The position numbers and the translations under genes are program-made. The notes beneath the pieces are model-generated. The model saw only the letters and a list, made by a program, of their open reading frames with translations, was not told where the DNA came from and did not search any database. From an uncultured Treponema sp. (GTDB lineage Bacteria > Spirochaetota > Spirochaetia > Treponematales > Treponemataceae), in contig CAKZZK010000319.1 in assembly GCA_937885235.1 (NCBI GenBank), forward strand, positions 1 to 31,318: a stretch of 31,318 nt of DNA. The letters are read 5' to 3'. Shown one piece after another: positions 8,172-16,357 of this stretch (the stretch's first letter is position 1; each line of letters begins with the position of its first letter).

Positions 8172-9248
8172 ATGAAAATAAATACAGTTTTTCTTTATCT
8201 TGCAAAAATCGTCATGCCGGCACTTGTGTTGTCGGCATTTGTTGTCTTTTCGATTGCTCCGGTAGCCTGCACGGCGCAGGGAATAACCATAGTTTCGGAA
8301 GGCTGCACGCCCCCTGCCCTCACCGATTTTTCAACAGCAGACAGCACAAGCCTCTCGCTGAGCTTTGACAGGGAAGTTCTCCTTCTCCATGCCCTTGTCT
8401 CTGACGAAACAGGCAGAGGTCTTGGCGTATCCCATCCAGAAGGGCAAGGAAAAGACTTGCGGCTTGCGCTCGCTGAAAAGACAAAACCCGGCATTTCCTA
8501 CACGTTCACGGGAGATGTGCAGGACGAGGGCGGCAGCACGCTCACGCTCAGCATCACCTTTCCCGGCTATAACGACGATATGGCGCATCTACAGCTTGCA
8601 GAGGTGCGCAATGCCTACTCTTCAAAGAAAAATCACTACGAATTCGTAAAACTCTTCTGCCTGACGGGAGGAAATCTTGCAGGGTACGAACTGCTAAGCG
8701 CAGGGGATGGCGAGCAGAAAAAATACGTATTCCCGCCCATCACCGTGGCGGCGGGGGACTTTGTCACCGTGCACCTCCGCATGATGAAAAACGCCGACGG
8801 GGACTACTGCCAGCAGGGCATGGTGGACGAAGTCCTTGGCGACAGGCAGGCATCCTTTGCCGCAGACTCTTCTGAGGACGCTTGGGATTTATGGCTTGAC
8901 AATCAGAAAAGCCGCCTTTCCCCGTCGGACATCCTTGTGCTGCGGGACGCAGTAAGCGGCAGGATAGTGGACGCCCTGCCCTTTGCCGACCCAAAAAAAG
9001 AAGAAAGCAGCTGGAACAAAAACTACGAGGCGCTCTGCCGCGCGGTGGAAGAAAGCGGCGTGTGGCAGGGCGCAGACGGCACGGCTTCCTGCGACATCGC
9101 TGATGCCTTTCAAGCCACAGGCATAACAAGCTCTGCGACAAGCCGCACGCTCTGCCGCAGGACTATAGGCAATGAGGCAGACGGCAATCCCCAAAACTGC
9201 TCATCTGCGGCTGACTGGTATGTGAAAAACTATGCAAAGCGCAAATAA
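8172..9248 (+). CDS. Exported hypothetical protein with an Ig-like and a lamin-tail-like domain
   Basis: A 358-residue protein; the ATG at 8172 follows an AGAGG ribosome site. A long hydrophobic N-terminus (residues 5-30) ends at PVAC (Cys33), so it is either a signal-peptidase-I substrate or an atypical lipoprotein. Residues 38-135 look like an Ig/Fn3-type beta domain (STADSTSLSLSFDREV, ISYTFTGDV, STLTLSITF). Residues 138 onward start with LQLAEVRNAYSSKKNHYEFVKLFC, followed by NLAGYELLS and AAGDFVTVHL, which resembles the lamin-tail (LTD) fold found on many exported bacterial proteins. Several cysteines in the C-terminal third could form disulfides. No catalytic residues are recognised. It lies 8 bp from the end of the convergent DTW gene. 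Confidence 0.75.
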   Translation: MKINTVFLYLAKIVMPALVLSAFVVFSIAPVACTAQGITIVSEGCTPPALTDFSTADSTSLSLSFDREVLLLHALVSDETGRGLGVSHPEGQGKDLRLALAEKTKPGISYTFTGDVQDEGGSTLTLSITFPGYNDDMAHLQLAEVRNAYSSKKNHYEFVKLFCLTGGNLAGYELLSAGDGEQKKYVFPPITVAAGDFVTVHLRMMKNADGDYCQQGMVDEVLGDRQASFAADSSEDAWDLWLDNQKSRLSPSDILVLRDAVSGRIVDALPFADPKKEESSWNKNYEALCRAVEESGVWQGADGTASCDIADAFQATGITSSATSRTLCRRTIGNEADGNPQNCSSAADWYVKNYAKRK

Positions 9249-9256
9249 GGGGCGTG

Positions 9257-9937
9257 CTACAGCGAAGGAATTTCCCTGAGCTTTGTGTATTTCCAGTCAT
9301 AGGCATGGCTGCCGGGAACGCCGGACTGAATCCGCTCGTTTTCTTTTTGCAGCTGGAACTGTATCAGCTTCTTGAAGACATCCATGAGCGGTTCGGGATT
9401 TGCGGAGGCATCAGCCATGCCCGCGCCCTGCAGCTCCTTTATGAGGTAATAGCAGGACTCTATCGTTGACACGCAGTAATCCTTTGGCTCATGCTTGAAC
9501 GTAAAGATGCTTCTGTAGCTGCCGCTAAACGAAAACTTGGGCAGCGTTTGCAGATTGCCTGAAGATTTTATGATTTTTTTGGAACACGCCCATGTAGAAT
9601 CGACAAGGAAGACGAGCAAGGTTCTGCCGCCCACCGCTTCACGGAAGCCTTCGCGGGCGCTTGTCCATGCATCCTCTGCGGGATAGAGCAGGACGGGATA
9701 GCAAGAGCTGTCCGCAAGCAGGGCATTAACCCGCTCATTCCGGCTGAAATCAACACCCGTCACAATCTCGCTTCCCGGCAAGCTCAGCGCCGCAAGCCTG
9801 CCGGTACCGGTGCGCTGGCGCTTTGCTTCCTTGGGGTGCATGAGGAATACAAATTTTATGCCTGCATTCACCCTGCCGATGTACTTACAGTAACATGACT
9901 CTTTCGGACGCAGGCATCTGAGGCAAAGCTCCCTCAT
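9257..9937 (-). CDS. DTW-domain protein, probable tRNA-uridine aminocarboxypropyltransferase
   Basis: A 226-residue protein of the DTW (TapT/YfiP, DTWD2) family, which transfers the 3-amino-3-carboxypropyl group from S-adenosylmethionine to uridine in tRNA (acp3U). The N-terminal cysteine cluster CLRCLRPKESCYC (Cys5, 8, 15, 17) is the usual zinc-binding element, followed by FVFLMHPKEAKR. The signature DSTW is at about residue 113, followed by ACSKKII, and a Tyr-rich segment ends the domain. The length is typical. Its ATG shares one base with the thioredoxin stop (TAATG), so the pair is probably one operon with coupled translation. The tRNA target position (U20 or U47) is not deducible. Confidence 0.85.
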   Translation of the reverse strand: MRELCLRCLRPKESCYCKYIGRVNAGIKFVFLMHPKEAKRQRTGTGRLAALSLPGSEIVTGVDFSRNERVNALLADSSCYPVLLYPAEDAWTSAREGFREAVGGRTLLVFLVDSTWACSKKIIKSSGNLQTLPKFSFSGSYRSIFTFKHEPKDYCVSTIESCYYLIKELQGAGMADASANPEPLMDVFKKLIQFQLQKENERIQSGVPGSHAYDWKYTKLREIPSL

Positions 9938-10248
9938 TATGACTGTATGAACTTTTCAAGCGCTTCCTTTGAGCTGGCGCCAATGTGCTGGCCCGCCACC
10001 TTGCCGTTCTTGAAGAGAACGAAATTCGGAATGCTCATCACGCCGTATTTTTCTGCAAGCTCGGTGTTGTCGTCCACGTTCACTTTGCAAACTTTCACCT
10101 TGCCCGCCTGCTCCTCATACAGCTTCTCCACGACGGGCCCCATCATCTGACAGGGACCGCACCACGTTGCCCAGAAATCTACCAATACAGGGATATCGCT
10201 TTTCAGGACTTCCTGCTCGAATGTCTGCTCATTTACTTCTACTGCCAT
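9937..10248 (-). CDS. trxA: Thioredoxin
   Basis: A 103-residue classic thioredoxin, a cytoplasmic dithiol-disulfide reductant. The active site WCGPC has Cys30 and Cys33. Other family marks are PVLVDFWATWCGPC, the KVNVDDN strand-loop, the cis-proline SIPNFVLFKNG and a C-terminal helix. There is no signal peptide. A textbook AGGAGG (10256-10261) precedes the ATG, and the promoter is clear. Thioredoxin reductase is not in the window. It is the first gene of a two-gene unit with the DTW protein. Confidence 0.96.
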   Translation of the reverse strand: MAVEVNEQTFEQEVLKSDIPVLVDFWATWCGPCQMMGPVVEKLYEEQAGKVKVCKVNVDDNTELAEKYGVMSIPNFVLFKNGKVAGQHIGASSKEALEKFIQS

Positions 10249-10283
10249 CTTTTGGCCTCCTAGATTTAATTGTGTACAATCAA

Positions 10284-10312
10284 AATATACTATAATGACA
10301 GAATTGTGGCAA
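10284..10312 (-). promoter_or_regulatory. trxA promoter
   Basis: On the minus strand -35 TTGCCA (10307-10312), 17-bp spacer, -10 TATATT (10284-10289). The predicted start near 10277 leaves a 30-nt leader that contains the AGGAGG ribosome site. It interlocks with the divergent -10 TATAAT of the alpha-galactosidase gene. Confidence 0.65.
10291..10296 (+). promoter_or_regulatory. -10 element of the alpha-galactosidase promoter
   Basis: A perfect TATAAT on the plus strand. The -35 is poor: TTGTGT lies only 15 bp upstream. The element overlaps the spacer of the divergent trxA promoter, so the two polymerases would exclude each other. The leader to ATG 10381 would be about 78 nt. Confidence 0.4.
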
Positions 10313-10380
10313 GGGTTTTAGGACAGCTTGAAACTAACAGCGGGAAGGACTATGATGAGAGCAGGAGGAAACTATACTGT

Positions 10381-12642
10381 ATGATTTGCTTTGACAAAGA
10401 AAAAAATGTATTTCTGCTGCATACACCGACATCGACTTATGTGATACGCCTGTATAATGGAAAGTATCTATTGCATGGCGGCTGGTTCCACAGGCTTTCC
10501 GCCTGGTCCGATGTATGCGTCATGCCGCTGGCAGACAGAGCATACTGCCCCGTTCCCGCCGATGAGCACGACAAGGCTGACTTTTCTCTGGATGCACAGC
10601 AGTGCGAATATCCCGTGGCGATGCGTTCGGACTTCCGCCAGCCAGCCTTTGAAGCAATAGGTGCTGACGGAACGCTTGCCGCAGACCTGTACTACTGCGG
10701 GCACAGGATTTTCAAAGGGAAAAAGCAGCTCGAAGGACTGCCCGCCACGTATATTGAAGCCGATGAAGACGCGGACACGCTGGAAATTGACCTGAAAGAC
10801 CCGCATACAGGGCTGTTCGTCACTTTAAGCTATACCGTGTGGAATAAATTCGATGCAATCTGCCGCCACACGGTCTTCCACTGCGGTGGGGAGGCGCTTA
10901 CCCTGCGCAAAGCGATGAGCGCAAGCCTTGATTTTCCGCATTCCCGCTACAGGCTCCTCCAGCTTTCAGGCGCCCATGCACGGGAACGCCATGTTATTCT
11001 GCGGGACCTCGTGCCGGGAATACAGGGCGTGGAAAGCCGCCGCTGCATGAGCAGCCATCAGGAGAACCCCTTTATCGCCTTGCTGGGCGCAGGTGCCACA
11101 GAGACTTCCGGCGAGGTCTATGGATTCAATCTGGTCTACAGCGGCAATTTTACCGCGCAGGTGGAAGTGGACCAGTGGAGCATGAGCCGCCTGCAGATGG
11201 GCATCAATCCCTACAATTTTGACTGGCGGCTTGAAGCCGGAGAAAGCTTCTGCACGCCGGAAATCGTCATGGTGCGCAGCGAAGCAGGGCTTGGCAGCAT
11301 GAGCCGCACCTATCATGACCTCTACAGGCGCCACCTCTGCCGCGGCAAGTGGCGCGATGCAGACCGCCCCATCGTCATCAACAACTGGGAAGCCACGTAT
11401 TTCAGCTTCAGTGCCCAGAAGCTCTTCGCACTTGCGGATACCGCGGCAAAAGAGGGCGTGGAGCTTTTCGTCCTTGACGACGGCTGGTTTGGAAAGCGCG
11501 ACGATGACCGTTCCTCGCTTGGCGACTGGGTGGTAGACAGGAACAAACTGCCCAACGGGCTTGAAGAGATTGCCAATGGAATTCATCAACGGGGAATGAA
11601 ATTCGGCTTGTGGTTTGAGCCGGAAATGATTTCCCCAGACAGCGAGCTCTACCGCGCACACCCCGACTGGGCTCTGCATGTGGAAGGACGCGATGCAGTG
11701 CTGAGCCGCCACCAGTTTGTGCTCAACATGGGGCGGAAGGAGGTTGTGGACTACCTTGCCGAAAAGCTTTCCGCCATACTTTCGGCAGTGAAGATAGACT
11801 ACATAAAGTGGGACTTCAACCGCAGCCCGTCAGACATGCATCTGGGAGACTCCCACCGCTTTTATCTTGGCTTATACCGCCTGATGGAAATCCTGACGGA
11901 ACGCTTCCCCGACGTGCTCTTTGAATCCTGTTCCGGTGGCGGAGGACGTTTTGACGCGGGCATGCTTTACTATATGCCGCAGACCTGGACAAGCGACAAC
12001 ACCGACGCGCTTTCCCGCATAGCCATACAGCTCGGCACCTCGCTCGCCTATCCTGCAAGCGCCATGTCCTGCCACGTCTCAGCTGTGCCAAACCATCAGG
12101 TGGGAAGGATTACCTCCCTTGCAAGCCGCTGCCGAGTCGCCATGGCGGGAACCTTCGGCTACGAGCTTGACCTGAACAAGCTTTCGCCTTTGGAGCTTGA
12201 GGAAATACGAGACCAGATTATCTGGTACAAGAGCATCCGCCATACCGTGCAGTTTGGAGACCTCTATCGCCTTGAAACGCCGTGGACATCCCCTGCCGCC
12301 GCAGAGTTTTCCCGCTTTGCCGCATGGGAGCATGTGTCTAAAGACAAGTCCCATGCCGTTGTTTCCATCGTGTGGAGCTACAGCGAAGCAAATCCTGAAA
12401 ACGCGGTAGTCCGTCTGCAAGGACTTGAAGAGGATGCACGCTACACATTTACAAGTATGCAGAGCGCCGTCATGCGGGAAGCGCAGAAACAGGCAAACGC
12501 CGCCCTGCCGGCAAGCCAGCAGACAATCGTGCCGGACGGAACCTGTGCGACAGGCGCAGAGCTCATGTACGCAGGCCTCCGTATTCTGGGAAAGCCGCAA
12601 TATGGCGGCAGCGTGCATTTTATGCTGAACAAAGTCGTATAA
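10381..12642 (+). CDS. Alpha-galactosidase, glycoside hydrolase family 36
   Basis: A 753-residue cytoplasmic retaining alpha-galactosidase that would remove terminal alpha-1,6-galactose from raffinose-type oligosaccharides or galactomannan fragments. GH36 landmarks appear in order: FLLHTPTSTYVIRL at the N-terminal sandwich, NNWEATYFSF, LFVLDDGWFGKRDDD, GLWFEPEMI, IKWDFNRS with the nucleophile Asp478, SCSGGGGRFDAGML, and TSDNTDA with the acid/base Asp539. The length fits the family. No signal peptide is present, so the substrate must be imported. ATG 10381 has AGGAGG 12 nt upstream and aligns with the usual family start. The frame is open back to TTG 10270, but that segment contains the promoter. 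A GTG at 10306 is a less likely alternative. Confidence 0.93.
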   Translation: MICFDKEKNVFLLHTPTSTYVIRLYNGKYLLHGGWFHRLSAWSDVCVMPLADRAYCPVPADEHDKADFSLDAQQCEYPVAMRSDFRQPAFEAIGADGTLAADLYYCGHRIFKGKKQLEGLPATYIEADEDADTLEIDLKDPHTGLFVTLSYTVWNKFDAICRHTVFHCGGEALTLRKAMSASLDFPHSRYRLLQLSGAHARERHVILRDLVPGIQGVESRRCMSSHQENPFIALLGAGATETSGEVYGFNLVYSGNFTAQVEVDQWSMSRLQMGINPYNFDWRLEAGESFCTPEIVMVRSEAGLGSMSRTYHDLYRRHLCRGKWRDADRPIVINNWEATYFSFSAQKLFALADTAAKEGVELFVLDDGWFGKRDDDRSSLGDWVVDRNKLPNGLEEIANGIHQRGMKFGLWFEPEMISPDSELYRAHPDWALHVEGRDAVLSRHQFVLNMGRKEVVDYLAEKLSAILSAVKIDYIKWDFNRSPSDMHLGDSHRFYLGLYRLMEILTERFPDVLFESCSGGGGRFDAGMLYYMPQTWTSDNTDALSRIAIQLGTSLAYPASAMSCHVSAVPNHQVGRITSLASRCRVAMAGTFGYELDLNKLSPLELEEIRDQIIWYKSIRHTVQFGDLYRLETPWTSPAAAEFSRFAAWEHVSKDKSHAVVSIVWSYSEANPENAVVRLQGLEEDARYTFTSMQSAVMREAQKQANAALPASQQTIVPDGTCATGAELMYAGLRILGKPQYGGSVHFMLNKVV

Positions 12643-12649
12643 AAAGAAA

Positions 12650-12687
12650 GGGTGGCACAAGGTGCTGTATTCACCCTGTAACCACCC
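12650..12687. terminator. Hairpin after the alpha-galactosidase gene
   Basis: GGGTGG (12650-12655) pairs with CCACCC (12682-12687), and an inner GGTG/CACC stem stacks below. It starts 8 nt after the stop codon. No uridine run follows, so termination is possible but not certain. A second, stronger hairpin follows at 12716-12752. Confidence 0.35.
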
Positions 12688-12715
12688 AACTCACTCCGTT
12701 TATCCCTCATCAAAG

Positions 12716-12752
12716 AGCCAGTTTCAAAAAACTCAGCCTTTTGAAGCTGGCT
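12716..12752 (-). terminator. Terminator hairpin overlapping the last codons of eda, copy 2 of a recurring hairpin
   Basis: Arms 12716-12729 and 12739-12752 pair over 14 bp with one G.U, with a 9-nt loop. The left arm AGCCAGTTTCAAAA is identical to that at 1378. On the minus strand the first arm is formed by codons near the eda C-terminus (KPASK), the stop codon lies in the loop, and the second arm is followed by CTCTTTG. It probably ends the uxuA-uxuB-uxaC-eda transcript and could also stop read-through from the convergent alpha-galactosidase gene. Confidence 0.6.
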
Positions 12753-13386
12753 TACGTATTTCTTTCACAATTTCCGAGGCTTCTCTCGTAAGCCGCTCTA
12801 TATCATTAAATTTTCCCGCCGCAATAAGCTCTCCTTTGACCATCCAGCTGCCGCCACAGGCAAGGATTTTGCCAAAAGCAAGATAGTCACGCACATTTGC
12901 CGCATTTATGCCGCCTGTGGGCATAAACTTGACCTGCGAATAGGGAGCACTCATCGCCTTTATCATCTTGAGCCCGCCCGCATTCTCCGCAGGGAAGAAC
13001 TTCACCGCATCAAGCCCAAAGCCCAATGCCATTTCCAGTTCAGAAGGCGTCATAATGCCGGGCATGACCGGATAGCCCTTCTTGACACAATGCCCAACTA
13101 CCGAGGGATTCAGCCCCGGCGATACGATGAACTTTACGCCTGCCCCAACCGCTCGCTCTGCCTGCTCAATGCTCAAGACCGTTCCCGCACCGACAAGCAG
13201 CTCAGGAAAATCCTTCGCTATCGTGCGGATGCTTTCCTCGGCGGCATCGGTCCGAAACGTGATTTCCGCACACGGCAGCCCGCCCCGCAAAAGGCTTTCA
13301 GCCAAGCCCTTTGCATCCTGCGCCCTGTTCAAGACCACGACAGGGACAATGCCGATTTCTCCAATCTGCTTTAAAACATCATTCAT
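12733..13386 (-). CDS. eda: 2-keto-3-deoxy-6-phosphogluconate (KDPG/KHG) aldolase
   Basis: A 217-residue class I aldolase that cleaves KDPG to pyruvate and glyceraldehyde-3-phosphate, the last step of hexuronate breakdown. Signature elements: IVPVVVLNRAQDA, AEITFRT with the catalytic Glu41, LVGAGTVLS, FIVSPGLNPSV, AVKFFPAE with the Schiff-base Lys129, FMPTGGINAANV with the phosphate loop, and the closing GGSWMV. The start codon overlaps the uxaC stop as ATGA. It is the last gene of the four-gene hexuronate operon, and its final codons form part of the terminator hairpin. Confidence 0.95.
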   Translation of the reverse strand: MNDVLKQIGEIGIVPVVVLNRAQDAKGLAESLLRGGLPCAEITFRTDAAEESIRTIAKDFPELLVGAGTVLSIEQAERAVGAGVKFIVSPGLNPSVVGHCVKKGYPVMPGIMTPSELEMALGFGLDAVKFFPAENAGGLKMIKAMSAPYSQVKFMPTGGINAANVRDYLAFGKILACGGSWMVKGELIAAGKFNDIERLTREASEIVKEIRKPASKG

Positions 13387-14804
13387 AAGCTATATCCTCC
13401 TTGAGCCCAGGTAAAAAACCGGGCAGCATTCCTGTAGCAGATATCTTTTACCAACGCACCGAGCAATTCTTCGTTCCACGGGAATTCCCCTTCCTCCACC
13501 ATCGTACCGATAAAACTGCACAGTATGCGGCGAAAGTATTCGTGGCGCGGATAAGACAGAAAGCTGCGGCTGTCAGTGAGCATTCCCAGATGCTTTCCCA
13601 GAACAGACGTGCGGGCATAGACGCGCAGCTGTTCTTCGATGCCGTCCCTGTGGTCGTTGAACCACCATGCAGGTCCAAACTGGCAGTTGCGGAAATTGCC
13701 CGCCATGGCAGCAAGAGCCTCGTTGTCCCTGGGGTTCAGGTTGTAGAGGACGGTATGCGCCTCCGGTTTTGCCGCATAGATGCCGCCAAGCACCGCGCCA
13801 AGCTGTGCCATAAAGCTGAAATCCTGCAGGCTGTCCGCGCCTGCGTTTTTGCCCGCGGCGGCAAGCAGGATCCTGTTGTTGTCGCGCAAGGCGCCGATGT
13901 GTAGCTGCATCGAAAGCCCCTTCTCCACATAGAGCTTTCCAAGCTCTATCAGCATATACCCGCGATATTTCGCAAGCTCCTCCGGAAAAAGCTTTCTGCC
14001 GAGCCAAGCTCTGTTGAAAACAGCGTCAGCCTCCTCACGGCTTGCGGAAAGATAAAAATCAGCTTCCAGGGAATGGTCGCTCACAAGCGCGCCGTTCTCC
14101 TTGAAAAAATCCATACGGGCGGCGAGCGCGGCAAGCATATCCGCAATCCCCTCAAACTTCGTGCCCGATATATCCTGCAGGCGGGACACTGCGGCAGGAA
14201 AATCGGGATTTTCCGCATTCAGCAGCACATCGGGACGGAATGACGGGCGCACCCGTAATCCCTTCCATTCATCGGCAAGCTTTCTGTGCCAGACAAGGTC
14301 GTCCAGAGGGTCATCCGTCGTGCACAATTCCTTCACCCGCATCTTTTCAAGCAGGGCACGGGGGCTGAAATCCTTTTGCGCAAGCAGGGCATTGCAGCGC
14401 TCCCACACGCTTCGGGCATTCTCTTCCGTCAGCACTTCCCGAATGCCAAAGTAGCGCCGCAATTCCAGATGGCTCCAATGATACAGCGGGTTGCCGACAC
14501 AGCCCTGCAAAGTGCGCACAAAGGCAAGATAGCGCTCGTAGTCACGGCTGCTATCCGCAGCAAGATGTCCGGTAATCAGTTCTTCAGGCACACCGAAAGC
14601 CCGCATCGCGCGCCACTTGTAGTGGTCATGGTCAAGCCATGCGTTTGCCAGATTTCCAAGCCCCTTGTCCTCATATATTTCACGAGGAGACAGGTGGCTG
14701 TGAAAATCGAAAACCATCTCTGTTTCCGCATAACGGTGGTAGAGGATTCGGGAAACCTCGTCCTGCAAAAGGAAATCGTCATCTAAAAAGTCTTTCATAG
14801 TCAT
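13383..14804 (-). CDS. uxaC: Glucuronate isomerase
   Basis: A 473-residue uronate isomerase of the amidohydrolase superfamily, converting D-glucuronate to D-fructuronate (and galacturonate to tagaturonate). Family marks are the metal site MVFDFHSHLSPREI near residue 35, the GLGNLANAWLDHDHYKWRAMRAFG region, the CTTDDPLDDLVWH strand, the MQLHIGALRDNNR segment, and the closing LTDSRSFLSYPRHEYFRRILC. The length matches the family. The ATG overlaps the uxuB stop (ATGA) and its stop overlaps eda, so translation is coupled on both sides. It is the third gene of the operon. Confidence 0.96.
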   Translation of the reverse strand: MTMKDFLDDDFLLQDEVSRILYHRYAETEMVFDFHSHLSPREIYEDKGLGNLANAWLDHDHYKWRAMRAFGVPEELITGHLAADSSRDYERYLAFVRTLQGCVGNPLYHWSHLELRRYFGIREVLTEENARSVWERCNALLAQKDFSPRALLEKMRVKELCTTDDPLDDLVWHRKLADEWKGLRVRPSFRPDVLLNAENPDFPAAVSRLQDISGTKFEGIADMLAALAARMDFFKENGALVSDHSLEADFYLSASREEADAVFNRAWLGRKLFPEELAKYRGYMLIELGKLYVEKGLSMQLHIGALRDNNRILLAAAGKNAGADSLQDFSFMAQLGAVLGGIYAAKPEAHTVLYNLNPRDNEALAAMAGNFRNCQFGPAWWFNDHRDGIEEQLRVYARTSVLGKHLGMLTDSRSFLSYPRHEYFRRILCSFIGTMVEEGEFPWNEELLGALVKDICYRNAARFFTWAQGGYSL

Positions 14805-16357
14805 GCAATCTCACGGCAGACATCTTTGAGAAGCTTGCGGACTGCCCCCGTACCGGCACTCAGCCTTGCAAAATAATCGCTCACCCTGCCGGCAAGCCCC
14901 GCTTCATACAGATCAACGCCGAATATATCAGCCCGATGTAAAAGCTGCGCGATGGCGCCCGGTACAGCAGCCCGCACAGTCTCCAGCAACGGGTCAGGGC
15001 TCAGCTCAAAAGCCTTTCCCGCATCATCAACCGCCATCAGATAGCGCAGCCACAGGGCAAAGGTCAATGGAAGTACACGGAGCTTCGTGACATCCAAATC
15101 CGCACGCTTCATATAGCCCTTGATTGTCTCGCCAAAGCGGATGGGCAGCTTCTGGGACGTATCGCAGGCAATGCGCTGCGGCGTGTCAGGCATAAAGGGA
15201 TTAGGAATGCGGATATTCACCACCTCGTCAATGAAATCGCGCGGGCTGATTATTCCCGGGTCAACAACGACGGGAAGCCCCTCATCATAACCAAGCCTTT
15301 TCACAAGGCAGAGCAGATCGGGATCCTTCATCTCATCGGCAATCAGCGTATAGCCCAAAAGACAGCCCGCCAAAGCAAGGAAAGTGTGAAGCGGATTCAG
15401 GCAGGTGCAGACCTTCATCTTCTCCACCTTGCCCACCGTGGCGCGGTCAGCAAAGTAGATTCCCGCCTTTTCAAGCGCCGGTCGTCCATTGGGGAAGGCA
15501 TCTTCAATGACGAGATACTGGCACTCCTCCGCGTTTACAAAGGGAGCCACATAGGTTTTCTTTGCCGTGATGACAGGCTCAAGCCCTTCCACACCGTCAG
15601 CTTCAAGGATTTTCGCAATCTTGGCATCGGGGCGCGGCGTTATTTTGTCTATCATCGTCCAAGGGAAAGAGACCTTTGCCTTGTCGCCCACATAGGCGCA
15701 AAAGCCCTTCCGGCACAAGCCCCGTTTTTCCCATTCCTCTGCAAATGCGTTCACCGCGGCAAAGAGCCTGTCGCCGTTATGCGAACAGTTGTCCATGCTC
15801 ACCAAGGCGAGTGGCAAGGCTCCTGCAAGATAGCGCTCGTAGAGCAGGGCGGCAATTTTGCCCATGCTGCTTTCAGGCTTTGCGGGCTCTTCCGCAGAGA
15901 CATCATCCAGAGCATAGCCCTTTTCGGTAATGGTAAACGACACCATCTGCAGCGACGGCGAGCGGAATATATCGCACAGCCGTGACCAGTCAGCTTCAGC
16001 CTTCCGGTCTGCAACAAGGGATTCCATGATGGAAGCGATGACGGTCTTTTTCACCGTGCCGTCGCCTTTCAGCGTCACCAGTATGCTGAGGTTGTCATGC
16101 GGCCTGTACATCTTTTCAATGGTCTCGTAATCATGGATGCCCGCAAGCACAAGCCCCCTGTCCAAGACTTTTTCGTTCAAAAGCTCCTGAACGATGTTCG
16201 CCTGAAACGCGCGGAAAATGTTTCCCGCCCCAAAGTGAATCCAGAACGGCGCGGCTCTTGTTGCTTTTTCCACCGCCTCCCTGTCAAAAGAAGGAAGCCC
16301 ATACGCTTTTGCCTCCCAGAGAGATCTGTCCGCAATGCCCTTTTCAGTCAGCTGCAT
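14801..16357 (-). CDS. uxuB: Fructuronate reductase (D-mannonate oxidoreductase)
   Basis: About 518 residues of the polyol-specific long-chain dehydrogenase (mannitol dehydrogenase) family; reduces D-fructuronate to D-mannonate with NADH. Visible marks are the nucleotide-binding FWIHFGAGNIFRAFQ near residue 40, VSMDNCSHNGDRL, the catalytic segment VSFPWTMIDKITPRP, and CTCLNPLHTFLALAGCLLGY. The context between uxuA and uxaC selects fructuronate over tagaturonate or mannitol. A TTG at 16378 is in frame, but the ATG at 16357 fits the family start MQLTEKG. This start overlaps the end of uxuA by 14 bp. Confidence 0.94.
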   Translation of the reverse strand: MQLTEKGIADRSLWEAKAYGLPSFDREAVEKATRAAPFWIHFGAGNIFRAFQANIVQELLNEKVLDRGLVLAGIHDYETIEKMYRPHDNLSILVTLKGDGTVKKTVIASIMESLVADRKAEADWSRLCDIFRSPSLQMVSFTITEKGYALDDVSAEEPAKPESSMGKIAALLYERYLAGALPLALVSMDNCSHNGDRLFAAVNAFAEEWEKRGLCRKGFCAYVGDKAKVSFPWTMIDKITPRPDAKIAKILEADGVEGLEPVITAKKTYVAPFVNAEECQYLVIEDAFPNGRPALEKAGIYFADRATVGKVEKMKVCTCLNPLHTFLALAGCLLGYTLIADEMKDPDLLCLVKRLGYDEGLPVVVDPGIISPRDFIDEVVNIRIPNPFMPDTPQRIACDTSQKLPIRFGETIKGYMKRADLDVTKLRVLPLTFALWLRYLMAVDDAGKAFELSPDPLLETVRAAVPGAIAQLLHRADIFGVDLYEAGLAGRVSDYFARLSAGTGAVRKLLKDVCREIA

